Shown here: positions 15,894 to 23,826 of the stretch, piece after piece
Layout: each line of letters starts with the position of its first letter
How positions within the stretch are numbered: position 1 is the stretch's first letter
NCBI GenBank assembly: GCA_017530105.1
Contig: JAFXMW010000008.1
Coordinates: 1-38,098 of the forward strand
Length of the DNA: 38,098 nucleotides
Source of the DNA: Bacteroidales bacterium
GTDB taxonomy: Bacteria; Bacteroidota; Bacteroidia; Bacteroidales; P3
Reading direction: 5' to 3'
Notes under the pieces: model-generated
Told to the model about the DNA's origin: nothing
The model's database searches: none
Seen by the model: the letters and a program-made list of their open reading frames with translations, nothing else
Made by a program: the position numbers and the translations under genes

Positions 15894-16550
15894 ATGGAAA
15901 AAGAACAAATTAAACCCTTTATTGCCCGTCGTGCTGCCAAAGAGCTCAAAGACGGCGATGTCGTCAACCTCGGTATCGGCCTTCCGACCCTCATCCCCAA
16001 CTTCCTCCCCGAAGGGGTACATGTCATCCTCCAGTCCGAGAACGGTATGATTGGTATGGGTCCCACCCCCGAAGAGGGTAAAGAAGACCCCTGGCTCATC
16101 AACGCTGGCGGTGGCTACATCACCTATACCGATGAGGCCAGCACCTTCGACAGTGCCACCTCTTTCGGCATCATTCGTGGCGGCCATGTCAATGTTTCCG
16201 TCCTCGGTGCCATGCAGGTCGACGAGCAGGGCGACCTTGCCAACTGGATGATTCCTGGCAAGAAAACCCCCGGCATGGGCGGCGCTATGGATTTGCTTGT
16301 AGGTGCCAAAAAGGTCATTCTCGCCATGGAACACACCGCAAAGGGCAACCCCAAGATTTTGAAGAAATGCACGCTCCCTCTCACCGCCAAAGGTCAGGTG
16401 AACATGATTATCACCGAGATGGGTGTCATGGAAATCACCCCCAAGGGTATCGTCCTTACCGAGATTAATCCCGAGTTCACTGTCGAGCAAGTGCAGGCAG
16501 CCACCGAGGCCACCCTCATCATCTCGCCAGACCTCAAGGAGATGAAGTAG
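15894..16550 (+). CDS. CoA-transferase beta subunit (acetoacetate/butyrate type)
   Basis: A 218-aa protein close to E. coli AtoA, the beta subunit of family I CoA-transferases. It has NLGIGLPTL, the catalytic glutamate Glu49 in QSENGMIGMGP, and VPGMGGAMDL-like (KTPGMGGAMDLLVGAKKVI) and EHTAKG segments. In lysine fermentation such an enzyme exchanges CoA between acetoacetate and acetyl- or butyryl-CoA. It lies 46 nt after kamE, which supports that assignment. The alpha subunit (AtoD type), normally adjacent, is absent from this neighbourhood; the next gene encodes an outer-membrane barrel. Confidence 0.9.
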   Translation: MEKEQIKPFIARRAAKELKDGDVVNLGIGLPTLIPNFLPEGVHVILQSENGMIGMGPTPEEGKEDPWLINAGGGYITYTDEASTFDSATSFGIIRGGHVNVSVLGAMQVDEQGDLANWMIPGKKTPGMGGAMDLLVGAKKVILAMEHTAKGNPKILKKCTLPLTAKGQVNMIITEMGVMEITPKGIVLTEINPEFTVEQVQAATEATLIISPDLKEMK

Positions 16551-16580
16551 TTTTCATTCATTTTTAGTCATTTTTATCCT

Positions 16581-17174
16581 ATGAAAAAAGCATTTTTGTT
16601 GTTGGCAGCCGTTGCCGTCTTTTTCTCGGCTCAGGCCCAGCAAAAACATATCGAGACTTATTGGCATGGTCTCTATGGTGTCGCTGGCTACGACTTCTCT
16701 ACCAACATCAACAAGACGAAATACGAGGATAAAGCTACCTTCCACGGCTTCTATGCCGTGGGAGGCTGGCAAATCCGCAAAGAGTCGGGTGTAGGTATCG
16801 GCGTTGAGTTTTTGAAAGACCCCACGGGAGCGTTTAACCAACTCCCCGTCTTTTTTGAACTTCGTAGCCACTTCCTCCGCAGCCAGCTCACTCCGTTCAC
16901 CTCTGTCTATGTTGGCTATTCCATTCCGCTGGGTTCCACCAGTGGTGGTGATAATGCCATCAAAATCGCCAAAGGTGGTGCCATGTGGGGCTTTGATGCA
17001 GGCATCCGCTATGCCATCAACCGCAATATGGCTGTCAGTGCATTTGTCGGCTACCGTGGCATCCATCTCAACCGTGTCGACCGTTACAAAGATGGCGAAC
17101 TCGGCATTGGCACTCCGCTCCTCCTGCAAAACATCAAAGCAGGTGTGGGGTTCAATTATTACATCAAGCATTAA
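16581..17174 (+). CDS. Outer membrane beta-barrel protein
   Basis: A 197-aa protein with a standard signal peptide (MKKAFLLLAAVAVFFSAQA before QQKH). The mature part alternates hydrophobic and polar residues in amphipathic strands (YGVAGYDF, HGFYAVGGWQI, FELRSHFL, SVYVGYSIPLG, AMWGFDAGIRYAI, VSAFVGYRGIHL) and ends GVGFNYYIKH, the pattern of a small eight- or ten-stranded barrel in the outer membrane. It lies 30 nt after the CoA-transferase gene and may share its transcript. No specific function can be assigned. Confidence 0.75.
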   Translation: MKKAFLLLAAVAVFFSAQAQQKHIETYWHGLYGVAGYDFSTNINKTKYEDKATFHGFYAVGGWQIRKESGVGIGVEFLKDPTGAFNQLPVFFELRSHFLRSQLTPFTSVYVGYSIPLGSTSGGDNAIKIAKGGAMWGFDAGIRYAINRNMAVSAFVGYRGIHLNRVDRYKDGELGIGTPLLLQNIKAGVGFNYYIKH

Positions 17175-17220
17175 TAGAATCAACACATTACGCACTTGAC
17201 TTTCTGTCAAGCATTCTGTT

Positions 17221-20200
17221 ATGAAGAGATTTATTCTGTCCGTAGGTATGCTGTTGTGTCTGGGTCTTTCTCAGGCGCAACAGCCAGTGGGCATGGACGA
17301 CTTGCGCATGGCTCCCCGTGCCAATGTCATTTCTTATGAAGACGAAAACGACATTGAGCATCTTCGCTACGACAACTCTCCCGACTATCTCTCCCTCATG
17401 GAGGACTGGGATGTGGATTGGAGCAACGGCGTTGCCGAGTACTCCCAGACCTACGAGTTCCCTCGTGACTGGAAGGGTTATCGTCTCTTTTTCCGTTTTC
17501 AGGCGTTTCCAGGCTATGGCCTCTATGTCGACAACAAGTTTGTAGGATGCAGCCACGATGCTGGTGCGGTGACCGAATTCGACATCACAGACCTTGTCCG
17601 TTTCGGCAAAAGCAACCTCCTCACCCTCCGTTATACCGAAGGTGACGACGGTGCTCTCCTCGAAGCCGCGGACAATGTTCTTACCGGCGACTGTGCCATT
17701 CTCCTCAAACCTGCTCTCAATGTCCAGGACTATACGATTCTTGCCGACTACGATGCCGCCTCCTCTACGGGCAGTTATTCTCTCGAAGCACTTCTTTACA
17801 ACCAGCGACGCAAAGGCAAATGTTTTCTCGAGGTCGAGATTTGGGATACCAAAGGCCAACAGGTCGACAAATTGGGCAAATGGTGTTTCTTCGACAATCG
17901 CAACGAGTCTACCCACACCATCTCTTCCTCTTTGCCAGATGTCCTTCCGTGGACTGCCGAAACGCCCCGTCTCTACACTGCCGTTGTCCGGCTCTTTGAC
18001 GAGAAGATGCAACTGCAGGACATTGTCGGCACCCGTTTCGGTTTCCGTTCAGTATCCTATCGTAACGGTCTTTCTGTCAACGGTCGTATTGTCACCCTCA
18101 AAGGTATTACCCTCGGTGGTTTTGGCACGCTCAACGACGATGAAGCCAAAGCCCTTCGTTCCGAGATGGTGCAGATGAAATGCAACAACATCAATGCCAT
18201 CCGCACTGCAGGCGTTATCCCTGAAGACCCCAAGTTTTACGAACTCTGCGACGAGCTCGGCTTTTATGTCATCTGCGACGCGAATCTCTTCCCGGTCTCA
18301 CTCCAAGGTCAGGTTGTTGCCACCGACAATGAATATACCGATCTCTTCGCCGACAGGATGCACAACCTCTACCACCGCTACAAAAACCATACTTCAATCA
18401 TCGCATGGTCGCTCGGCGAGAGCAGCGACAACGGCATCTGCATGTCCACGGCATATAAAACCCTGCGCCAACTCGACCCCACCCGGCCAGTGCTTTATGC
18501 CGGTGCTCAATATGCCGAAAACACCGACCTCATTGCCCCGCTACAGGTCAATACCGACCTCTTGCGGCAATACCTTGCCAAATCCCAGTCGCGTTCACTT
18601 GTCATGCTTTCCTATGGTGGAATGGAGGGCAACACCTTTGGCGGCATGAATCCCCTGTGGCAGATGGTTCTCGACCATGCCGGAATTCAGGGGGGATTCT
18701 TTAACTGCATGGCTTGGCATTCCCTTTCCGGGCGTCCCTATCTCGAAGAGCTGAAACACCTCTATCGCCCCTTCGATGTGCATTTGACTTCGGTCAGTGC
18801 CGACGCTGCCGAGTTCGACATCACCAACCTTTGCGATTTCCGCACCCTTGCCGATTACAGGCTCGACTATGTCATTTGTTCCAACCTTAAGCCGAATATT
18901 ATCGCCGGCGACATAACCCTTTCTCTCAAACCCGGCGAAAGCAAAGACATCAAACTCAAAATACCGAAACTCAACCTCTACGCTGGCGAGGAACTTTTTA
19001 TTCAGTTCACTCTTCGTCAACGCAACAACACTGTTTCCATCCCGAAGAATACAGTGCTTTACACAGCCCAATTCCCCTTGCCTTCCGACAATACTAATCT
19101 TTCTCCTTTCAATCAGTCCAACTGCCAACCCTTCACCGTCCAACACGATTCGTCGCACTTTATTATCATATCCAACGACAATTTCGCACTCCGTTTTAAC
19201 GACAGTCTCGGAGTTATTGCCTCGCTATCTTTTCGGGGTACCGAGTTGATTACCCGTCCTGTGCAGCTTAACTTCATGCGTTCCCCTTCTCCCAACGACA
19301 GGCAAGACCCCAACGGTCTCCGTCAGTGGCTTCGTCATGGGCTTGACCGACTTAACGGTCATGTCCTCGCCACGAATGTCCGCAAAGTCGATGAACGCAC
19401 GGTGGGCATCGATGTTCTCCTCCGTTATGGCAGCGACAAGGACGAAAACCTCTTCGACGTGAGGCAGACAATCCTCGTCCTTGCTTCTGGCGACCTTCTT
19501 GTCTCCAGCGACATCTCCGTTTCCGACTTGGTCAAAGCCATTGCCCGTGTGGGGTTCCAATTACCGTTCAACCCTGCACTCGACACTGTCGAATGGTTCG
19601 GACGGAATATCGAAAGCTATCCTGACCGATGCTCAGCAGGCCGCATTGCCCAGCAAACCCTGCCTGTCGGCGATGTAGTATATCGTTATCCCGATGAGCC
19701 ACAGCATTCCGGCAACCATACCGAGGTGCGTTGGCTTGCACTCCGCAACGGTCTCTCGGGTCTTTATGTCGACATTATCGACTCTCTTTGCCAGTTCTCC
19801 ATCTCCTCCGACACCCTGTCCCTCGATTTTCGCAACACCGGCGTCGGTGGTGCCGCAGCCAACATGAACCTCAGCGAGGCCATGCTGGTCAAGGACCATA
19901 AATATCATTTCGTCCTCCATCTGCGCCCCTTCGACTGCATGGAATACAATGCTCAGGACTTCCGTCGCGTGGTTTACCCACAAGTGGTCTCTTCCATTGT
20001 CGAAATGCCTGTCATTGCCAAGAGCCGTGACCGTTTCGACGGCCCTATGCAAATATCCATCAAATGCCCCACACCCAATGTGGAGATACGCTACACTCTC
20101 GACGGTTCCGTCCCCAACGAGAAATCTGCTCTCTATACCAAACCCATTACCATTCAGAACAGCACTGTTGTCAGCGCCCGAGCCTTCAAGAAAGGTGAAT

Positions 20201-20730
20201 CCCCCTCATTTGTGGCCACACAGCAGTTCACTTTCGACTACGTTGTAGCGTGTAATTTTGCCCATAAACCCAACACTCCTTATAACAAGAATGCCGCACG
20301 CGCCCTCTACGACGGCGAGTTGGGCGATGTCAACGACCTGTCCCATGGCTGGCTGGGCTTCTCAGGCCACAATGTGCAGGCCGACCTCGAACTCGGCAAA
20401 AGCATCCACCTCGGCAATGTCGTTTTGCGCTTTGCCCATATCCCCGACGCGTGGGTCTTCGCTCCAGCGCAAGTCGAAGTGCGGGTCTCCTCCAACGGCA
20501 AAGAGTTCAGCGACCCCATTCCCGCCACCATCACCTACAACCCTGCCGACCAGGAAATGAACACCACACAACTCCAAGTGGTCACCATCCCTGTCAACCT
20601 CGACCAAGTCCGTTTTGTCCAGGTGATTGCCAAACCCATTGCACACATTCCTGACTGGCATCGTGCCAAAGGACTCAACCCTTGGATTATGATTGATGAA
20701 ATAGAGATAGAAGAAGTGATATCAAAATAA
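17221..20730 (+). CDS. GH2 (LacZ-like) family protein, probable pseudoenzyme, with CBM-like tail
   Basis: A 1169-aa exported protein (signal peptide residues 1-19). Domain order follows LacZ: sugar-binding jelly roll (about 60-180), immunoglobulin-like domain (185-285), TIM barrel (290-560), further beta domains and the LacZ small-chain domain (645-925, with WFGRN-ESYPDR and GNHTEVRWLAL). Then come a chitobiase/CHB_HEX C-terminal-like module (938-1010, RYTLDGSVP) and an F5/8-type-C-like module (1015-1165). The barrel keeps landmarks such as KNHTSIIAWSLG and QGGFF, but aligned without gaps to LacZ the acid/base Glu461 site is Ser401 (WSLGESSDNG) and the nucleophile Glu537 site is Ser464 (MLSYGGMEGN). 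The NRHEHHP and SHYP motifs are also lost. Family membership is clear; loss of hydrolysis is inferred. It may act as a glycan-binding protein. Its stop overlaps the next start (TAATG). Confidence 0.85.
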   Translation: MKRFILSVGMLLCLGLSQAQQPVGMDDLRMAPRANVISYEDENDIEHLRYDNSPDYLSLMEDWDVDWSNGVAEYSQTYEFPRDWKGYRLFFRFQAFPGYGLYVDNKFVGCSHDAGAVTEFDITDLVRFGKSNLLTLRYTEGDDGALLEAADNVLTGDCAILLKPALNVQDYTILADYDAASSTGSYSLEALLYNQRRKGKCFLEVEIWDTKGQQVDKLGKWCFFDNRNESTHTISSSLPDVLPWTAETPRLYTAVVRLFDEKMQLQDIVGTRFGFRSVSYRNGLSVNGRIVTLKGITLGGFGTLNDDEAKALRSEMVQMKCNNINAIRTAGVIPEDPKFYELCDELGFYVICDANLFPVSLQGQVVATDNEYTDLFADRMHNLYHRYKNHTSIIAWSLGESSDNGICMSTAYKTLRQLDPTRPVLYAGAQYAENTDLIAPLQVNTDLLRQYLAKSQSRSLVMLSYGGMEGNTFGGMNPLWQMVLDHAGIQGGFFNCMAWHSLSGRPYLEELKHLYRPFDVHLTSVSADAAEFDITNLCDFRTLADYRLDYVICSNLKPNIIAGDITLSLKPGESKDIKLKIPKLNLYAGEELFIQFTLRQRNNTVSIPKNTVLYTAQFPLPSDNTNLSPFNQSNCQPFTVQHDSSHFIIISNDNFALRFNDSLGVIASLSFRGTELITRPVQLNFMRSPSPNDRQDPNGLRQWLRHGLDRLNGHVLATNVRKVDERTVGIDVLLRYGSDKDENLFDVRQTILVLASGDLLVSSDISVSDLVKAIARVGFQLPFNPALDTVEWFGRNIESYPDRCSAGRIAQQTLPVGDVVYRYPDEPQHSGNHTEVRWLALRNGLSGLYVDIIDSLCQFSISSDTLSLDFRNTGVGGAAANMNLSEAMLVKDHKYHFVLHLRPFDCMEYNAQDFRRVVYPQVVSSIVEMPVIAKSRDRFDGPMQISIKCPTPNVEIRYTLDGSVPNEKSALYTKPITIQNSTVVSARAFKKGESPSFVATQQFTFDYVVACNFAHKPNTPYNKNAARALYDGELGDVNDLSHGWLGFSGHNVQADLELGKSIHLGNVVLRFAHIPDAWVFAPAQVEVRVSSNGKEFSDPIPATITYNPADQEMNTTQLQVVTIPVNLDQVRFVQVIAKPIAHIPDWHRAKGLNPWIMIDEIEIEEVISK

Positions 20731-21455
20731 TGGCCGACATCTCCTCCCGTACCCAGTTGCTCCTCGGCTCCGAGGGCGTTGCACGACTCCAGTCGGCACA
20801 TGTCCTTGTGGTCGGTCTTGGCGGGGTGGGAGGTTACGCCGCCGAACAACTGTGCCGTGCCGGCATTGGCTGCATGACTATTGTTGACGGCGACACGGTA
20901 TCCCCAACCAACATAAACCGACAGCTCATTGCGCTCCACTCCACCATGGGACAACCCAAGGCGCTCCTCTTTCGCGACCGTTTCCGCGACATCAATCCTC
21001 AATGTCAGGTTACTGCCCTGCAGGAGTTTCTTCGCGACGACCGCATGATTCAGTTGCTGCAGTCTGCACCTTTCGACTGTGTGGTCGATTGCATCGACAC
21101 CCTCTCGCCCAAGGTTTTCCTTCTCTATCATGCCCATAGCCTCGGGCTTCCCACCGTCAGCAGTATGGGCAGCGGCGGCAAACTTGACCCCATGCAGGTT
21201 CGTTCCGCCGACATAGCCGACAGCCACACCTGCCGTCTCGCTGCCATGGTGCGCAAACGCCTCCACCGCATGGGCGTGGTTTCGGGCATCCGTGTGGTCT
21301 TCTCTGCCGAAAAAGTCTCCCGGCAAGCCATCGTCGAAGACCCCTCCGACAACCATCTCACCACTGTCGGCACCATCTCTTACATGCCTCCACTTTTCGG
21401 TTGCCACGTGGCTGCCGAAGTCATCAAAATAATTTTGTCAAAACCATTGCAATGA
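20730..21455 (+). CDS. tcdA: tRNA threonylcarbamoyladenosine dehydratase (TcdA/CsdL)
   Basis: A 241-aa ThiF/MoeB-type E1-like enzyme that cyclises t6A to ct6A at position 37 of ANN-decoding tRNAs using ATP. Visible are the N-terminal RTQLLLGSEGVARLQ helix, the nucleotide-binding HVLVVGLGGVGGYAAEQLCRAGIG, DGDTVSPTNINRQ with the arginine of the adenylation site, and VDCIDTLSPK. The segment SMGSGGKLDP-x5-ADIADSH is typical of TcdA and separates it from ThiF and MoeB. It is overlapped at both ends: TAATG with the GH2-like gene and ATGA with the lipoprotein gene, implying translational coupling. Confidence 0.9.
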   Translation: MADISSRTQLLLGSEGVARLQSAHVLVVGLGGVGGYAAEQLCRAGIGCMTIVDGDTVSPTNINRQLIALHSTMGQPKALLFRDRFRDINPQCQVTALQEFLRDDRMIQLLQSAPFDCVVDCIDTLSPKVFLLYHAHSLGLPTVSSMGSGGKLDPMQVRSADIADSHTCRLAAMVRKRLHRMGVVSGIRVVFSAEKVSRQAIVEDPSDNHLTTVGTISYMPPLFGCHVAAEVIKIILSKPLQ

Positions 21456-22516
21456 AAAAGCTTTTCCCCATTTCAGCCATCCTTTTGCTTGCCTTCTCGT
21501 CATGCAAGGTCGATTTCAGCCCCAACGCCGCGTGGCGTGACGTTCCGTCTGTCTATTGTGTGCTCGACCCCGAGGAGGACACCGTCTGGGCCCGTGTGCA
21601 GCGTTGCTATCTCGGCGAGGACAATCTCTACAACTATTCTTCCATTGCCGACTCCAACTATTACCTGCCTGGCGACATTTCCGTCCACCTGCTGGCATGG
21701 AAAGGCGTCAGAGGCTATTACAACAGCCTTACCGCCACCAATCAGCTCGTCGACCGTTGGGAGTTGTCCTATACCGAGCGTCCGGGTAAGCCCGAGGGCA
21801 ATTTCCCCTCTGGCCCCCAACCCATCTATTATTGTGTCCCAGGCCAGCGTCTTATCGAGGACACCGCTTGTGTTTTCCAACTTGTCATCCTCCGCAACCC
21901 TTCCGGCGACACCCTTGCTTCGGCTTTCACCACCATGATTGGGTTCCTCCCCAAGAAAGTTACTTCTCGCGACACGGTCGAGGATGTCCTGACCAATCCT
22001 AACTGGGTCAGAGGTCATGAGTTTGGTTTCATCATTGGCTGCCGCGGTAAACTGGAGTGGAACACCCTCCCGCGCGGAAGACGCTATCAGCCCATCATCA
22101 CCTTCTACTATGAGAAAAACCATGACACGCTCCACTTCGACATCCCCGGCAAAGCGACACAAAATCCATACAATGCCAGACGCATGGTTTTCACACCCTT
22201 TTCCGATGACTATTTCTTCTCCTTCATCAAACGCAAGCTTCAGGGCAACACCGACACCCTCTATAATGTCAATAACGTTGACATCACCATCGCTGTCTGC
22301 AACGAAGACCTCAATGCCTATATCAACTCGCAGGACCCCATCATCCTCGGCTCGCAGGAACATTCCACCTACACCAACATTCAAGGGGGCGTAGGCATCT
22401 TTGCCTCCCGCCGTTCGCATGTTACCTTCAACGTTCCGTGCGACTCAACAGGCAAGGAAGGCTATATCCCCTCCCGTCTCCGCGACCTCAAAGTGGGGTT
22501 CTATGGTAAATTCTAA
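21452..22516 (+). CDS. Lipoprotein, possibly DUF4249-like
   Basis: The ATG at 21452 overlaps the tcdA stop (ATGA) and gives a 354-aa lipoprotein with signal MKKLFPISAILLLAFSSC. An in-frame upstream start at 21401 would put 17 residues before the signal and is rejected. The mature part is beta-rich (WRDVPSVYCVLDPEEDTVWARVQRCYL; DISVHLLAW; VDITIAVCNEDLNAYI) and recalls DUF4249-type Bacteroidetes lipoproteins, but I am not certain. No catalytic motif is seen. It is the last gene of the GH2-tcdA-lipoprotein unit and is followed by the 11-bp repeat hairpin. Confidence 0.8.
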   Translation: MKKLFPISAILLLAFSSCKVDFSPNAAWRDVPSVYCVLDPEEDTVWARVQRCYLGEDNLYNYSSIADSNYYLPGDISVHLLAWKGVRGYYNSLTATNQLVDRWELSYTERPGKPEGNFPSGPQPIYYCVPGQRLIEDTACVFQLVILRNPSGDTLASAFTTMIGFLPKKVTSRDTVEDVLTNPNWVRGHEFGFIIGCRGKLEWNTLPRGRRYQPIITFYYEKNHDTLHFDIPGKATQNPYNARRMVFTPFSDDYFFSFIKRKLQGNTDTLYNVNNVDITIAVCNEDLNAYINSQDPIILGSQEHSTYTNIQGGVGIFASRRSHVTFNVPCDSTGKEGYIPSRLRDLKVGFYGKF

Positions 22517-22531
22517 CCATCCTACCTTCGC

Positions 22532-22614
22532 TCCTTCACCGTTCCTTCACCGTCAGTTCTCCCATATTTCTCCCATCCCGTATGGGAGAAATATGGGAGA
22601 AATATGGGAGAAAT
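22532..22614. repeat. 11-bp tandem repeats forming a 20-bp hairpin
   Basis: Two exact copies of TCCTTCACCGT lie head to tail at 22532-22553. Next come inverted copies of a second 11-mer: one partial (22557-22565) and one full (22566-22576) copy of ATTTCTCCCAT, a five-base loop (22577-22581), then three exact copies of ATGGGAGAAAT (22582-22614). The left and right arms pair perfectly over 20 bp (22557-22576 with 22582-22601). The element sits in the 170-nt gap between two convergent genes and may serve as a two-way terminator, though it lacks a U-tract. Confidence 0.85.
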
Positions 22615-22686
22615 ACCCCTGAACGAGCGAAGTTGCTATTCGTCAGGAATGGAAAAAGGCATTATTTGAAAAAAGGATAGGGCGGA

Positions 22687-23799
22687 TTAGATGTCGGCAC
22701 CGAACTGCATGAGGTAGGCTTTGATGAAGTTGTCGATTTTTCCGTCCATTACTCCGGTGACATCGCCTGTTTGGTAGTTGGTGCGGTGGTCTTTGACACG
22801 GCGGTCGTCCATGACGTAGCTGCGTATTTGGCTACCCCACTCGATTTTCTTCTGGCTGGCTTTGATTTTGGCCTGTTCTTCCATGCGGTGTCGCAGTTCG
22901 CGCTCGTAGAGTTGTGAGCGGAGCAGGCGCATGGCGTTTTCTTTGTTTTTGGGTTGGTCGCGGGTCTCGGTGTTTTCGATGAGTATTTCCTCTTCCTCGC
23001 CAGTGTAAGGGTCTTTGTATTGGTAGCGAAGTCTGACCCCGCTTTCGACTTTGTTGACGTTCTGACCACCGGCACCACCGCTGCGGAAGGTGTCCCAGCT
23101 GAGGCGTGTCATGTCAACCACTACTTCGATAGTGTCGTCGACAAGTGGAGTGACGCTGACAGAGGCAAAGGATGTCATGCGTTTGCCCTGGGCATTGAAA
23201 GGACTGACGCGGACGAGACGATGGACACCGGTTTCGCTTTTGAGATAGCCATAAGCATAGTCGCCTTCAATCTGCATGGTGACACTTTTGATGCCGGCTC
23301 CTTCACCGTCGAGGATATTAGAGATGGCGACACGGTAGTTGTGGGTTTCGGCGTAGCGGGTGTACATGCGCATGAGCATTTCGGCCCAGTCTTGTGCTTC
23401 GACACCACCTGCACCTGCGTTGATGGACAGGACTGCGTCGAAGTGGTCGCTTTCGCCTTGAAGCATGTTTTTTAGTTCAAGAGCTTCGACAAGCGGTTGG
23501 GTGATGGCTATTTGGTCAATGACTTCCTGTTCGGTGGCATCGCCGCTTTCAAAGAATTCCCCCATGACAGTAAGATCGCCGCAGCTGCTTTCCACTTCGT
23601 GGAAGGCGTTGAGCCAGGCTTTTTTCGACTGGATGGTCTTCATGATGCGTTGTGCTTCCTTGGGGTCATTCCAGAAGTCAGGTGCTTCAGTCTGCTTTTC
23701 CTCCTCGGCAATTTGTGCTGAGAGGGTGTCGATATTGAGGTACCGGCGGAGTGCTTCGGTACGGGTCTGTAGGTCGCGGATGGTTTCGGTGGTGGTCAT
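22687..23799 (-). CDS. prfB: Peptide chain release factor 2
   Basis: A 370-aa release factor that recognises UGA and UAA stop codons and triggers peptide release. The GGQ motif is in FRSGGAGGQNVNKVESGVRLRY and the N-terminal DFWNDPKEAQ helix is typical of RF2. The region where many prfB genes carry the programmed +1 frameshift (after the RRYL codons) reads straight through as CTC AAT here, with no internal UGA, so this copy does not use that autoregulation. It lies 27 nt after the ZIP transporter gene in the same direction and probably shares its transcript. Confidence 0.96.
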   Translation of the reverse strand: MTTTETIRDLQTRTEALRRYLNIDTLSAQIAEEEKQTEAPDFWNDPKEAQRIMKTIQSKKAWLNAFHEVESSCGDLTVMGEFFESGDATEQEVIDQIAITQPLVEALELKNMLQGESDHFDAVLSINAGAGGVEAQDWAEMLMRMYTRYAETHNYRVAISNILDGEGAGIKSVTMQIEGDYAYGYLKSETGVHRLVRVSPFNAQGKRMTSFASVSVTPLVDDTIEVVVDMTRLSWDTFRSGGAGGQNVNKVESGVRLRYQYKDPYTGEEEEILIENTETRDQPKNKENAMRLLRSQLYERELRHRMEEQAKIKASQKKIEWGSQIRSYVMDDRRVKDHRTNYQTGDVTGVMDGKIDNFIKAYLMQFGADI

Positions 23800-23826
23800 T
23801 TGTTTTGTTATTTAGTTTGAAAGAGG

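Noticed and set aside
17195..17211. Six-base inverted repeat before the GH2-like gene
   Set aside because: Short stem, no U-tract and no promoter box nearby; not distinguishable from chance.
20535..21407. Minus-strand open frame opposite the GH2 end and tcdA
   Set aside because: It overlaps two coupled genes with clear motifs and shows no features of its own.
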